Shown here one piece after another: positions 33,663-42,145 of a stretch of 44,403 bases of DNA. The stretch lies in NCBI RefSeq assembly GCF_000379025.1, contig NZ_KB900617.1, positions 1 to 44,403 on the forward strand, read 5' to 3'. The position numbers and the translations under genes are program-made. Below the pieces are notes generated by a model. The model saw only the letters and a list, made by a program, of their open reading frames with translations, was not told the DNA's origin and did not search any database. Position 1 is the first letter of the stretch; every line of letters starts with the position of its first letter. Source of the DNA: Orenia marismortui DSM 5156 (GTDB taxonomy: Bacteria; Bacillota; Halanaerobiia; Halobacteroidales; Halobacteroidaceae).

Positions 33663-35636
33663 ATGAAATTTAATTTTAGCTATCATCGGATTATTCTAAG
33701 CTTATTATCAATATTTAAATATAAGAAATTTAGTAAAAAGAATAAATTATTTTTTAAAAATATCTACTTTCCCTCTATTTATATGAGCTCAGTAATAAAT
33801 CAACCTTACAATCAAGAAAATATATTACCCTACTACTTAAATAGTTATAAAGAAGGAATTATAGGAATTATATTTTTATTCATCTTTCTCATACTTCTCC
33901 TCATTAATAATACTAAAGTAAATAAAATAAAAGATAAATTAACTATAGAAAAGAATTTTACAGAAAATATAATAAATACTGCTAATACTATAATTATAAC
34001 TTTAGATTCTAATGGAAAAATTCTAAGTTTTAACCAACATGCTGAAAAAATAACTGGCTACCAATCGGAAGAAATTATAAATAAAAATATTTATAAAACA
34101 CTTATACATAAGGATTATAGAAGTAAAGCACTTCAAACTTTTCATGAAAATTATAATCATGAACAAATTAAAGATAATGAAGTTCTAATCATTTGTAAGA
34201 ATGAACAACAAAAACTAATTTCTTGGAATGTATCACCAATTAAAAATCAAAATAAGGGTCTAAATAACACATTAATAATTGGAGTAGATATCACTAAAAA
34301 TAAAAGAGCTGAAGAAGCTTTAAAATATCAAGCTTTCCATGATAACTTAACTGGTCTACCTAATCGTGAGTTCTTCAATAAGCAACTTCTTCATGAAGCT
34401 GAGATAGCTAAAAATAATCATAAAGGATTTGCAGTCTTTTTTTTAGATCTTGATAGATTTAAGTTAATTAATGATATGTATGGACATCAAACTGGTGATC
34501 TAATACTTCTAGAATTAAGTAATAGACTTATAAGCACTCTTCCTAATAGATACACCATAGCTAGAATGGGTGGTGATGAATTTATAGGTATCTTACCAGG
34601 AATAACAAAAGCAAAATTACAAATTCCAAGAATAATAAATCATTTGATAAAAATATTTGATGATCCTTTTGTTATAAATGATCATGATTTTGTATTAACT
34701 GCTAGCATAGGCATTTCAATCTATCCTGAGGATGGGCTTGATGAAGAAACACTTTTAAAAAATGCAGACACAGCTATGTACAAAGCAAAAGAAGATGCAG
34801 GAACATCCTTTCAACTCTATAACCATAATATGAACTTACAAGTTAACGAAAAAATATTTATGGAAAACAACTTAAGAAGAGCTATAGAAAATCAAGAACT
34901 TACAGTATATTATCAACCAATAATAGATATAAAAACTGGAAAAATAAAAAAGGCAGAAGCTTTAGTAAGATGGGAACATCCTGAAGAAGGTATAATCTCT
35001 CCAGCTAAATTTATACCTTTAGCTGAAGAAACAGGATTAATAATTCCCTTAGGTTCATTTGTATTAAAAGAAGCTTGTCAGCAACTTCAAGATTGGATTA
35101 ATATGGGATATCATCCCATAGAGATTTCTGTTAATCTATCTGCCCAGCAATTTCATAAATCTAATTTAAAAGAAACAGTTGATAATATTTTAGATGAGAC
35201 TGGATTAAATCCTGAATTATTAGGGCTGGAAATTACAGAAAGTATAGCTATACAGAATGTAGAATCAACCATCTCTGTACTAAATGAATTTAAAAATATG
35301 AAGGTTAAAATCTTATTAGATGATTTCGGGACAGGCTATTCATCTTTAAGCTATCTTGTTAAATTTGCTGTAGATATAATTAAAATAGATCGCTCTTTTA
35401 TCACTAATTTTCCTAATCATAGCAAAAGAAGTGCTATTGTATCAGCAATTATAGCTATGGCTAATAAACTAACCATGAAAACAGTTGCTGAAGGTGTAGA
35501 AAGTTGGGATGAAATAAAGTGTTTAAATGAATATAAATGTGATGAAGCTCAAGGATATCTCTTTAGCAAACCAATACCTGCAAAAGAGTTTGAAAATTTA
35601 CTCAAAAATAATATAGAATTTAAAATGCATGCATAA
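33663..35636 (+). CDS. PAS-GGDEF-EAL bifunctional cyclic-di-GMP protein
   Basis: 657 aa. One transmembrane helix at about 65-82, a PAS domain at about 98-212, GGDEF at about 221-380 (active-site GGDEF at 303-307) and EAL at about 400-650 (EAL at 432-434, then EITES, DDFGTGYSSL, KIDRSF and AEGVES). Both catalytic sites look intact, so either synthesis or hydrolysis of c-di-GMP is possible. No RxxD inhibitory site precedes GGDEF. GGAAGGGGAG precedes the ATG. The long basic N-terminus (first 35 residues) is unusual. The stop codon lies next to the terminator stem. Confidence 0.92.
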   Translation: MKFNFSYHRIILSLLSIFKYKKFSKKNKLFFKNIYFPSIYMSSVINQPYNQENILPYYLNSYKEGIIGIIFLFIFLILLLINNTKVNKIKDKLTIEKNFTENIINTANTIIITLDSNGKILSFNQHAEKITGYQSEEIINKNIYKTLIHKDYRSKALQTFHENYNHEQIKDNEVLIICKNEQQKLISWNVSPIKNQNKGLNNTLIIGVDITKNKRAEEALKYQAFHDNLTGLPNREFFNKQLLHEAEIAKNNHKGFAVFFLDLDRFKLINDMYGHQTGDLILLELSNRLISTLPNRYTIARMGGDEFIGILPGITKAKLQIPRIINHLIKIFDDPFVINDHDFVLTASIGISIYPEDGLDEETLLKNADTAMYKAKEDAGTSFQLYNHNMNLQVNEKIFMENNLRRAIENQELTVYYQPIIDIKTGKIKKAEALVRWEHPEEGIISPAKFIPLAEETGLIIPLGSFVLKEACQQLQDWINMGYHPIEISVNLSAQQFHKSNLKETVDNILDETGLNPELLGLEITESIAIQNVESTISVLNEFKNMKVKILLDDFGTGYSSLSYLVKFAVDIIKIDRSFITNFPNHSKRSAIVSAIIAMANKLTMKTVAEGVESWDEIKCLNEYKCDEAQGYLFSKPIPAKEFENLLKNNIEFKMHA

Positions 35637-35670
35637 TTAAAAGGCCAAGTTTAAACTTGGCCTTTTAATT
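35635..35670. terminator. bidirectional terminator
   Basis: Perfect 18-bp-arm palindrome (AATTAAAAGGCCAAGTTT and its complement) that begins inside the stop codon of the GGDEF-EAL gene and ends 3 bases before the end of the convergent gene at 35673. Confidence 0.85.
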
Positions 35671-35672
35671 AT

Positions 35673-35957
35673 CTACCTAATACTCAAGTGTCCTTCTAAA
35701 TCTCTTTTCATCAGAGTATAGCTATCAGAATTTTTAGATTCGATTAGAAAATGATCTCCTTCTAAGTCTGAAATAAAATCATTAAATCCCTGCCTCTTTA
35801 AATAATTATTAAGATCAAAAATACTATCACTTTCCCCTAAAAGTACTTTATCACCTACAAACTTGCCATTGAGATAAACATGATATCTATCATGTTCTAA
35901 TTTAAGATCATCTCTTATATCTGTATCTCCATGATAAAAATTAGGAAAGAAAGACAT
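35673..35957 (-). CDS. hypothetical protein
   Basis: 94 aa, not recognised. Soluble, acidic-basic mixed, rich in Asp, with an HVYLNGKFVGDKVLLGESDSI segment suggesting a small beta-hairpin domain. No cysteine motif, signal peptide or membrane segment. The ribosome site is weak (GGGAT 6 bases before the ATG). Ends at the shared terminator, with a 144-base gap to the methyltransferase gene upstream. Probably real because it fills the space exactly between terminator and upstream gap in a coding-like frame. Confidence 0.5.
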   Translation of the reverse strand: MSFFPNFYHGDTDIRDDLKLEHDRYHVYLNGKFVGDKVLLGESDSIFDLNNYLKRQGFNDFISDLEGDHFLIESKNSDSYTLMKRDLEGHLSIR

Positions 35958-36101
35958 ATTAAAATCCCAATTATTGAAAAAAGTTATTTTTATATCCCCC
36001 TTTATAGTTTAAAATTCTAATATTTCTTATCTACAGTATTTCACTCCTGTAAAATAATATAAGTGGAGATATTTGTAATATAAATACTATTAAGCTTTAT
36101 A

Positions 36102-36677
36102 CTATACTTTCTTCCCTACTAAAGCATATTGTTCATTGCTTAAGTCTACCTTTTTAAGCAATTCTATATTATAATCTTCTAAAATATTTATTAAATCTTC
36201 TATTGATATCCTTTCATCATATGGTGGGCCTCCTTTAGTCTTTACCTTCTTCCAGTCAATAATAGCTAACTTGGAATTTACTTTCATTTTATTTAAGTAA
36301 TTTTCTAGAAACTCACCTATATCCTCTACCTCATGCATTACATTTGAGATTAGCATAAAGTCAATAGATTCATCAGAAATATTAGCATTATGTTCTTCTG
36401 ATTTTATAACCTCTATATTCTCTATACCTTCATCTTCTATAATTTCTTTTAAATAATCTAACATCTCTACTGAAGTATCTAGAGCAAATACTCTTCCCTT
36501 AGCACCAACTATCTCTGCTGCTGCTAAAGTAAAATAGCCTATTCCACAACCTATATCTGCTACATAATCTCCCTCTTCTAACATTAAGTTATATAAAGTA
36601 TCTTTAGGTGGTAAAGTTCTCCTTCGCTCTGGGTTATCTAATTTCTCTTTATTTTTAGGATTAAATTTATGAGCCAT
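36102..36677 (-). CDS. class I SAM-dependent methyltransferase
   Basis: 191 aa Rossmann methyltransferase. SAM-binding motif I VADIGCGIGYFTLAAAEIVG, motif II acidic residue in VFALDTSVEML, and motif IV-like FMLISNVMHEVED. Similar to UbiE/Coq5-like or arsenite-type small-molecule methyltransferases; the substrate is not determinable. GAGAGGAGAGG lies upstream of the ATG. It is about 60 bases downstream of the alcohol dehydrogenase gene and may share its transcript. Confidence 0.85.
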   Translation of the reverse strand: MAHKFNPKNKEKLDNPERRRTLPPKDTLYNLMLEEGDYVADIGCGIGYFTLAAAEIVGAKGRVFALDTSVEMLDYLKEIIEDEGIENIEVIKSEEHNANISDESIDFMLISNVMHEVEDIGEFLENYLNKMKVNSKLAIIDWKKVKTKGGPPYDERISIEDLINILEDYNIELLKKVDLSNEQYALVGKKV

Positions 36678-36734
36678 AATTCCTCTCCTCTCTTAGATAA
36701 AAATATATATTTAATTTAAAATGTTTGACTAAAA

Positions 36735-37898
36735 TCAAAAAACTTTAGCTAAAATTGCTTTAATCTCTTCTACTTCTGGTTCTTGAGGATTATTTTCCAT
36801 ATCACCATGACTACAAGCTAATCTAGCAAGCTCTAATAACTCATCTTTTTCAACATTAAAATCTCTTAATTTGGACTTGATATTAAATTTTTTGTTAATA
36901 GCTTTTAACTCTTCAACTAAAGCATTAATAATCTCTTCCTCAGCTAGCTCTTTTATCTTTATTCCCCATGCTTCTGCTATATCAATATATCTATCCTCTA
37001 CTATCATTGAATTATACTCTACTACATAGGGCAAAACCATAGAAATTCCTAATCCATGTGGGATTCCATAGTTAGCACCTAAGACCATCGAGATAGCATG
37101 AGCAGCTCCTACCCCTGCTTGAGAAATAACTATTCCACTTAAAGTAGCTCCTAAAGATAAATTCGTCCTAGCCTTTAGATTTCCTTCATCTTCATAAATA
37201 TCATAAATTCCTTCTTTAATTAATTTAAGTGATCTAATAGATAATAAATCTGATATCAAACTAGACTTTGGGGATACATAAGCTTCTATAGCTTGGCATA
37301 GTGCATCTACAGCTGTATTTACTGTAATACTTTTAGGTAAAGTAAAAGTAAGTTCAGGATCTACTATAGCGACTTCTGGAAAGATATAATGGGAAAATAA
37401 TATTCTCTTGGTGTAATTACCTTTGTCAGTTATTACTGCTGCTGGAGTAACCTCACTTCCTGTACCTGCTGTTGTAGGTATAGCTACAATTGGTAAAATA
37501 TCTTTTTTAATTCCAGAAACCCCAATCTTGCCATCAACCAAATAATCTATTATTTTAGCAGGATGAGTACTAGCTACAGAAATTCCTTTAGCAGAATCAA
37601 TACTACTCCCTCCCCCTAAAGCAATTATAAATTCACAATTATTGTCCTGTGCAAATTTAGCGCCCTTATCTATAATTTCAGATGATGGATCAGGCTCTAC
37701 TCCACTAAAGATCTTATAGTCTATCCCTGCTTCAGCTAAATACTCTTCTAAAACAGTTAAAATGCCTACTTTAAACATTGTTTTATCAGTAACAATTAAA
37801 GCTCTATTACCATAATCATTAATTAATTGACCTATTTCAGCTAACTTTCCTGCACCAAAAATAATTTTAGTAGGACTAAAATATTCAAAATCAAACAT
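36735..37898 (-). CDS. iron-containing (group III) alcohol dehydrogenase
   Basis: NAD(P)-dependent alcohol/butanol dehydrogenase family, 387 aa from ATG 37898. NAD-binding GGGSSIDSAKG, PTTAGTGSEVTP, and metal-site region HAISMVLGANYGIPHGLG with a downstream CSHGDMENNP. The frame reaches ATG 37913, but that codon overlaps the GGAGG that is 8 bases ahead of ATG 37898. Likely role is reduction of fermentation aldehydes to alcohols. The physiological substrate is not visible. Confidence 0.92.
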   Translation of the reverse strand: MFDFEYFSPTKIIFGAGKLAEIGQLINDYGNRALIVTDKTMFKVGILTVLEEYLAEAGIDYKIFSGVEPDPSSEIIDKGAKFAQDNNCEFIIALGGGSSIDSAKGISVASTHPAKIIDYLVDGKIGVSGIKKDILPIVAIPTTAGTGSEVTPAAVITDKGNYTKRILFSHYIFPEVAIVDPELTFTLPKSITVNTAVDALCQAIEAYVSPKSSLISDLLSIRSLKLIKEGIYDIYEDEGNLKARTNLSLGATLSGIVISQAGVGAAHAISMVLGANYGIPHGLGISMVLPYVVEYNSMIVEDRYIDIAEAWGIKIKELAEEEIINALVEELKAINKKFNIKSKLRDFNVEKDELLELARLACSHGDMENNPQEPEVEEIKAILAKVF

Positions 37899-38129
37899 AG
37901 CTATTACCTCCATAATTATAGATTTAGAATATACTAGTCCTAGTATGTTTAAAGTTTTAAATCTTTATTTTGAAAATAAGCAACTAATATACTAAAAAGT
38001 AGAAGGCTACTCGTATCTAACAAGCAGAACCTTCTTGACTGATAACTTATCAATCAATACTATACCTTAGTAGAGCTGGGATATAACTCTCTAAGACTAA
38101 AATAAAATCTAAATATATTGTTATAGAAA

Positions 38130-38232
38130 GATATTGCGACAGTTTCGGAGTTAGGCGTTAGGAAATGGGGGATAGGAAGACCTTACTAACTCCTATAACC
38201 TATGACCTATCACCTAAAAGTGTCCCAATATC
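38130..38232. repeat. MITE-like element with terminal inverted repeats and internal heptads
   Basis: GATATTGCGACAGTTT (38130-38145) and the complement AAAGTGTCCCAATATC (38217-38232) match at 14 of 16 positions. Between them are heptads CCTATAA CCTATGA CCTATCA and a GGAGTTAG/CTAACTCC inverted pair, so the whole 103-base unit can fold. It is non-coding. Other contents of the 37899-38275 gap are AT-rich DNA without a recognisable gene. Confidence 0.55.
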
Positions 38233-38275
38233 CCCATTAAATCCCACTTTTAACTTAGACAACTATAAAAAATAA

Positions 38276-38331
38276 AACACCCTTTAAATATACATAGGTT
38301 CTTAGACCTACATACAGTTCTAAAGAGTGTT
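38276..38331 (-). terminator. terminator of metK
   Basis: Outer arms AACACCCTTTA / TAAAGAGTGTT (11 pairs with one G-U) enclose a second, imperfect TACATAGGT/ACCTACATA arm; 29 bases past the metK stop. Confidence 0.7.
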
Positions 38332-38359
38332 ATTATTACATTAAACCTTTATTTAATTA

Positions 38360-39541
38360 TTATAAACCTGCTTCTTCTTTTAATAGATCAACCTTATCTG
38401 TTCTTTCCCAAGGAAGATCTAAATCATCTCTGCCAAAATGTCCATAAGCAGCCACTTGACGATAGATTGGTTTACGCAATTCTAAATTATCAATAATTTT
38501 TCCTGGACGTAAATCAAAATGTTTATCGACCAACTCTTCAATCTTTGTTTCATCTATCTTAGCAGTAGCAAAGGTATCTACCATAATAGATACAGGACGT
38601 GCTACACCTATTGCATAAGATAATTGAACCTCACATTTGTCAGCTAAACCAGCAGCTACAATATTCTTAGCAACATAACGAGCTGCATAAGCTGCAGAAC
38701 GATCTACCTTGGTAGCATCCTTGCCAGAAAAAGCTCCACCACCATGACGAGCCATTCCACCATAAGTATCAACAATTATCTTACGCCCTGTTAAACCTAC
38801 ATCACCTTGTGGCCCACCGATTACAAAGCGACCTGTAGGGTTAATAAAATATGTAGTATTCTCATCCAATAATTTTGGATCTATTACTGGTTTTACAACC
38901 TGTTCAATTAAATCTTCTCTAATCTGTTCTAAGCTTATTTCAGGATGATGTTGAGTAGAAATGATAATTGTATCAATTCTAACTGCTTTATCCCCTTCAT
39001 ACTCTACAGTTACCTGTGTCTTCCCATCTGGTCGTAAATAGTCTAAGATTTCTTCTTTTCTTACAGTTGTTAAGCGATGAGCTAGTTTATGGGCTAAAGT
39101 AATTGGTAATGGCATTAATTCTTCTGTCTCATTAGTAGCATAACCAAACATTATACCCTGGTCTCCTGCTCCAATCTCTTCTGTTTCTATACCTTCCTTT
39201 GCCTCCAAAGCTTCATCTACCCCTTGAGCAATATCTGCTGATTGTTCATCAATAGAAGTTAATATAGCACAAGTTTCAGAGTCAAAACCATACTTTGCCC
39301 GAACATAACCTATCTCTTTAACTGTATTTCTAGCGATTTTAGGAATGTCAACATAACAAGCTGTAGTAATCTCACCTGAAACAAGAATCATCCCGGTAGT
39401 AACTGTAGTTTCACAAGCAACTCTTGCTTGGGGATCTTTAGCCAAAATTGCATCTAATACTGAATCTGAGATTTGATCAGCTATTTTGTCTGGATGCCCT
39501 TCAGTAACTGATTCTGATGTAAAAAAATATCTTTTATTCAT
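38360..39541 (-). CDS. metK: S-adenosylmethionine synthetase
   Basis: Makes SAM from methionine and ATP. 393 aa from ATG 39541 ([19 protein letters not shown]), with signature [12 protein letters not shown], the [19 protein letters not shown] loop, and [10 protein letters not shown]. The frame is open to 39607, but GAGGAG just upstream of ATG 39541 and homology place the start there. Controlled by the SAM-I riboswitch in its leader, a direct end-product feedback. Confidence 0.97.
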   Translation of the reverse strand: MNKRYFFTSESVTEGHPDKIADQISDSVLDAILAKDPQARVACETTVTTGMILVSGEITTACYVDIPKIARNTVKEIGYVRAKYGFDSETCAILTSIDEQSADIAQGVDEALEAKEGIETEEIGAGDQGIMFGYATNETEELMPLPITLAHKLAHRLTTVRKEEILDYLRPDGKTQVTVEYEGDKAVRIDTIIISTQHHPEISLEQIREDLIEQVVKPVIDPKLLDENTTYFINPTGRFVIGGPQGDVGLTGRKIIVDTYGGMARHGGGAFSGKDATKVDRSAAYAARYVAKNIVAAGLADKCEVQLSYAIGVARPVSIMVDTFATAKIDETKIEELVDKHFDLRPGKIIDNLELRKPIYRQVAAYGHFGRDDLDLPWERTDKVDLLKEEAGL

Positions 39542-39679
39542 AACTTTTTCTCCTCTCTTAATAACTGCTAATATAAGGTTTATACTATTCTTTTTAATTA
39601 CTATCAAACATAATCTAGTGATTTATCTAAAATTTAATAGATTTAATTGAAGAAACTTTAAGGGTGCAAATTTCAAATA

Positions 39680-39813
39680 AAAAATCTCTCCCTAAAGGAG
39701 AGATCGGTATAATATACATCTCCCAAGGAAACCCCTTGCAGGAATTAGCACCTTTCCCCATCTTAGGTGGTTGCCGAGCTTCATAGGGCCTGTCCCTCCA
39801 CTACTCTTGATGT
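39680..39813 (-). promoter_or_regulatory. SAM-I riboswitch (S-box) with terminator
   Basis: Minus strand: aptamer 39716-39813 has the hallmark blocks AAGAGTAGTGGAGGGAC (kink-turn side), CCCTATGAAGCTCGGCAACC and GGTGCTAATTCCTGC, closed by ACATC/GATGT. Downstream is an intrinsic terminator (ATCTCTCC / GGAGAGAT, 39684-39704, then U-run). SAM binding would favour termination. The remainder of the metK leader to 39542 has no further element that I can see. Confidence 0.93.
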
Positions 39814-39920
39814 TGTTATTTGTATTTTAAATTTATTACCATAGTTAGTTTAACACTTTCAATTAAAGCTGTCAATAAGTATCAATTAATTATTTTAGAA
39901 AATTAAAACTGACCAACACC

Positions 39921-40616
39921 TTATATTTCAACATCAACTCTATGATTAAGCTCAACTGCTTTCTTGCTTATATTACAATTGTAGGCATAAACCTCTACAC
40001 CTTTTTCAATAGCTTCCTTCAATTTTTCTGCAAATTTAAGATCAATTCTCTGATGGGGAATAAACTTATAAGCATCATCTCTTTGAATGATAAATATCAC
40101 CCCAACCCGATAGCCTTCTTTTTTAGCTTTTATTAACTCGTCTAAGTGCCTTCTACCTCTTTTGGTTGGAGCATCTGGAAATTTAGCAACTCCATTCTCT
40201 ACTAAAGTTGCCGATTTTACCTCAACTAAACATTTTTCTTCGCCATTTTTCAAAAAGAAATCTAATCTGCTCTTTCCATAACTATATTCCCCTTTAATCT
40301 CACTGTATCCCGTAAATTCTTCTAAATCCTCTTCTAATAATGACTTTTCTACAATTTTATTAGTTAAATGACTATCTATTGAAACTAGAGTATTATTGTA
40401 TTTAACTAGCAATAAACTATACTCTGTTTTGCGATTTGTGTTAGGATAATGAGCTAAATATACCTTAGTTTTTGGAAGCATTAATTCCTCCATCCTACCT
40501 GGATTTGGAACATAAGCTACAACCTCTTTTCCATCTAACTCAACTTTAGCAACAAATCTATTTTCTCTACTAATTAATTTCCCTTCCTGTAATTCATCTA
40601 ACTCAACTAATGCCAT
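39921..40616 (-). CDS. sfsA: SfsA family DNA-binding/nuclease protein
   Basis: 231 aa, full-length SfsA. N-terminal OB-like region (FVAKVELDGKEVVAYVPNPGRM) and a C-terminal restriction-endonuclease-like core with KSRLDFFL, CLVEVKSATLV (E-x-K), FPDAPTKRGRRHLDEL and VIFIIQR. Named in E. coli as a sugar-fermentation stimulator; nuclease activity has been reported for the family. AAAGGAG precedes the ATG. Monocistronic, transcribed towards metK's leader. Confidence 0.93.
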   Translation of the reverse strand: MALVELDELQEGKLISRENRFVAKVELDGKEVVAYVPNPGRMEELMLPKTKVYLAHYPNTNRKTEYSLLLVKYNNTLVSIDSHLTNKIVEKSLLEEDLEEFTGYSEIKGEYSYGKSRLDFFLKNGEEKCLVEVKSATLVENGVAKFPDAPTKRGRRHLDELIKAKKEGYRVGVIFIIQRDDAYKFIPHQRIDLKFAEKLKEAIEKGVEVYAYNCNISKKAVELNHRVDVEI

Positions 40617-40756
40617 ATCTATTACTCCTTTCTTAAAGATACCTTTTTCAAAAACCAGAAAATGTATTTAACTTCCCATTATTTACAGATTGAGATTTGA
40701 TCTAACATATGTTATTCTAATTTCAGCCCACCAATATAAAAGGAGGTTTTTTCAAA

Positions 40757-41800
40757 TTGTTAAGAAATATGCATTATATAATTGCTCTATTATTGACTCT
40801 AATACTAGTATTTGCGATGGTCACAACAAGTTATGCTTATGAAAGCTATACAGTTAAAGCTGGGGATTCATTATTTAAAATTTCTAAGAAATTTAATCTA
40901 AGTGTCTCTACTTTAGCAAAAATTAATGATATTACTAATCTTAATTTAATTTATTCTGGGCAGAGAATAAAGTTACCTGCAACGGAGAAAAAAACTAGCT
41001 CAAATTCTTCAGTTGTTAAAGCAACTTCAGAAAAAGATTATAAAAGAACATCTAGTAATCTAAGTAATTCAACTAAATCAAACTCAACAAAATATAGTAC
41101 AAGTTATAGTAATTTCAATTGGAAAGAAGATAAAGATAATGTAGTTAAAGCTAAACCCCAAAAGGAATCAGAAGTAAATAAAGTATATCGTCGTGGTCCT
41201 AAGACCATGCAAGTTGCTTTAACATTTGATGATGGGCCAGATCCAGTATTTACTCCACAAGTTCTTGATGTTTTAAAAGAAAATAATGTTAAAGCTACCT
41301 TCTTCTTAGTAGGAAAAAGAGTTACACAAAATCCTAGTATTGTTAAAAGAATCTATGAAGAAGGGCATACTATCGCTAGTCATTCTTGGTCTCATGCTGA
41401 CCTTGTAAAACTAAATCAAGATGAATTGGCAAAAGAAGTAATAGATACAGAAGAAGCTATTGAAAATATTATTGATAGAAAAACTGGATTAATAAGGCCA
41501 CCTTATGGATCAATATCTGATACAACACTTGATCAGTTGCAAAATATGGGGTATAAAGTGATTAATTGGTCTATAGATTCATTAGATTGGAAAGCTAAAA
41601 ACAAAGAAGAAGTCATAGAAAGAACAGTACCAGATTTTCATAAAGGTGCTATTATTCTATTTCATTCTGCTGGTGGAAAAGGACAAAGCTTATTGCCTAC
41701 TATCAATGCATTAGAAACTATTATTAATGAGCTGAAAGCTAAGAACTTTAAGATGGTTACTGTAAACGACTTATTATCCTTATCTGCTTACAAAAGTTAA
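40757..41800 (+). CDS. LysM-containing polysaccharide deacetylase
   Basis: 347 aa exported enzyme. Signal peptide about 1-27 (hydrophobic core, TTSYA cleavage), LysM peptidoglycan-binding domain at 31-74 (YTVKAGDSLFKISKKFNLS), a Ser/Lys-rich linker (75-150), and a NodB deacetylase domain from about 152. NodB motifs: TFDDGPDP, HSWSHADL, RPPYGSIS, WSIDSLDW and ILFHSAGG. Likely deacetylates peptidoglycan or chitin-like glycans at the cell surface. Start is TTG 40757, 10 bases past AAAAGGAGG; ATG 40769 is too far. Confidence 0.9.
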   Translation: MLRNMHYIIALLLTLILVFAMVTTSYAYESYTVKAGDSLFKISKKFNLSVSTLAKINDITNLNLIYSGQRIKLPATEKKTSSNSSVVKATSEKDYKRTSSNLSNSTKSNSTKYSTSYSNFNWKEDKDNVVKAKPQKESEVNKVYRRGPKTMQVALTFDDGPDPVFTPQVLDVLKENNVKATFFLVGKRVTQNPSIVKRIYEEGHTIASHSWSHADLVKLNQDELAKEVIDTEEAIENIIDRKTGLIRPPYGSISDTTLDQLQNMGYKVINWSIDSLDWKAKNKEEVIERTVPDFHKGAIILFHSAGGKGQSLLPTINALETIINELKAKNFKMVTVNDLLSLSAYKS

Positions 41801-41811
41801 GTTAAGTTCAA

Positions 41812-41833
41812 GTCAAGCCTAGCTAGGCTTGAC
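41812..41833. terminator. hairpin between convergent genes
   Basis: GTCAAGCCTAG|CTAGGCTTGAC, perfect 11-bp arms, between the deacetylase and the DUF1450 gene. T-runs are poor on both sides, so the strength is uncertain. Confidence 0.5.
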
Positions 41834-41879
41834 ATTACATAAGAATAAATAACCCTGTCAAAAGATGAAGACAAATTGT

Positions 41880-42095
41880 TTATAATTCTTCTTTAATCCT
41901 GTTATATAACTCATCTATAGTCTCTGCTTGAAGCAAATCACCATCTACTAAAGCAAAAGGCCCAATTGCACAATCACCACAAAATCCCAAACAGGATTCT
42001 ATCTCTACACTTACATCCTCAAAATCTTCTATTTTAGTTATCAACCCTTCAACACCATGAACAAAGTTATTTTCGCAAAAACTTACTACTGGCAT
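41880..42095 (-). CDS. DUF1450 (YuzB-like) small protein
   Basis: 71 aa with the DUF1450 pattern: PVVSFCENN, then SCLGFCGDCAIGPFALVDG. The Cys-rich CxxxCxxC plus the N-terminal Cys suggest a thioredoxin-like small iron-sulphur or redox protein; function is unknown. TGGAGG precedes the ATG. It lies 50 bases downstream of the flavoprotein reductase gene, an association that suggests a redox pair, which is inference. Confidence 0.8.
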   Translation of the reverse strand: MPVVSFCENNFVHGVEGLITKIEDFEDVSVEIESCLGFCGDCAIGPFALVDGDLLQAETIDELYNRIKEEL

Positions 42096-42145
42096 TATTC
42101 CACCTCCATATGATTAGAACTTTAGCTATTCACTCTTATAATTTA

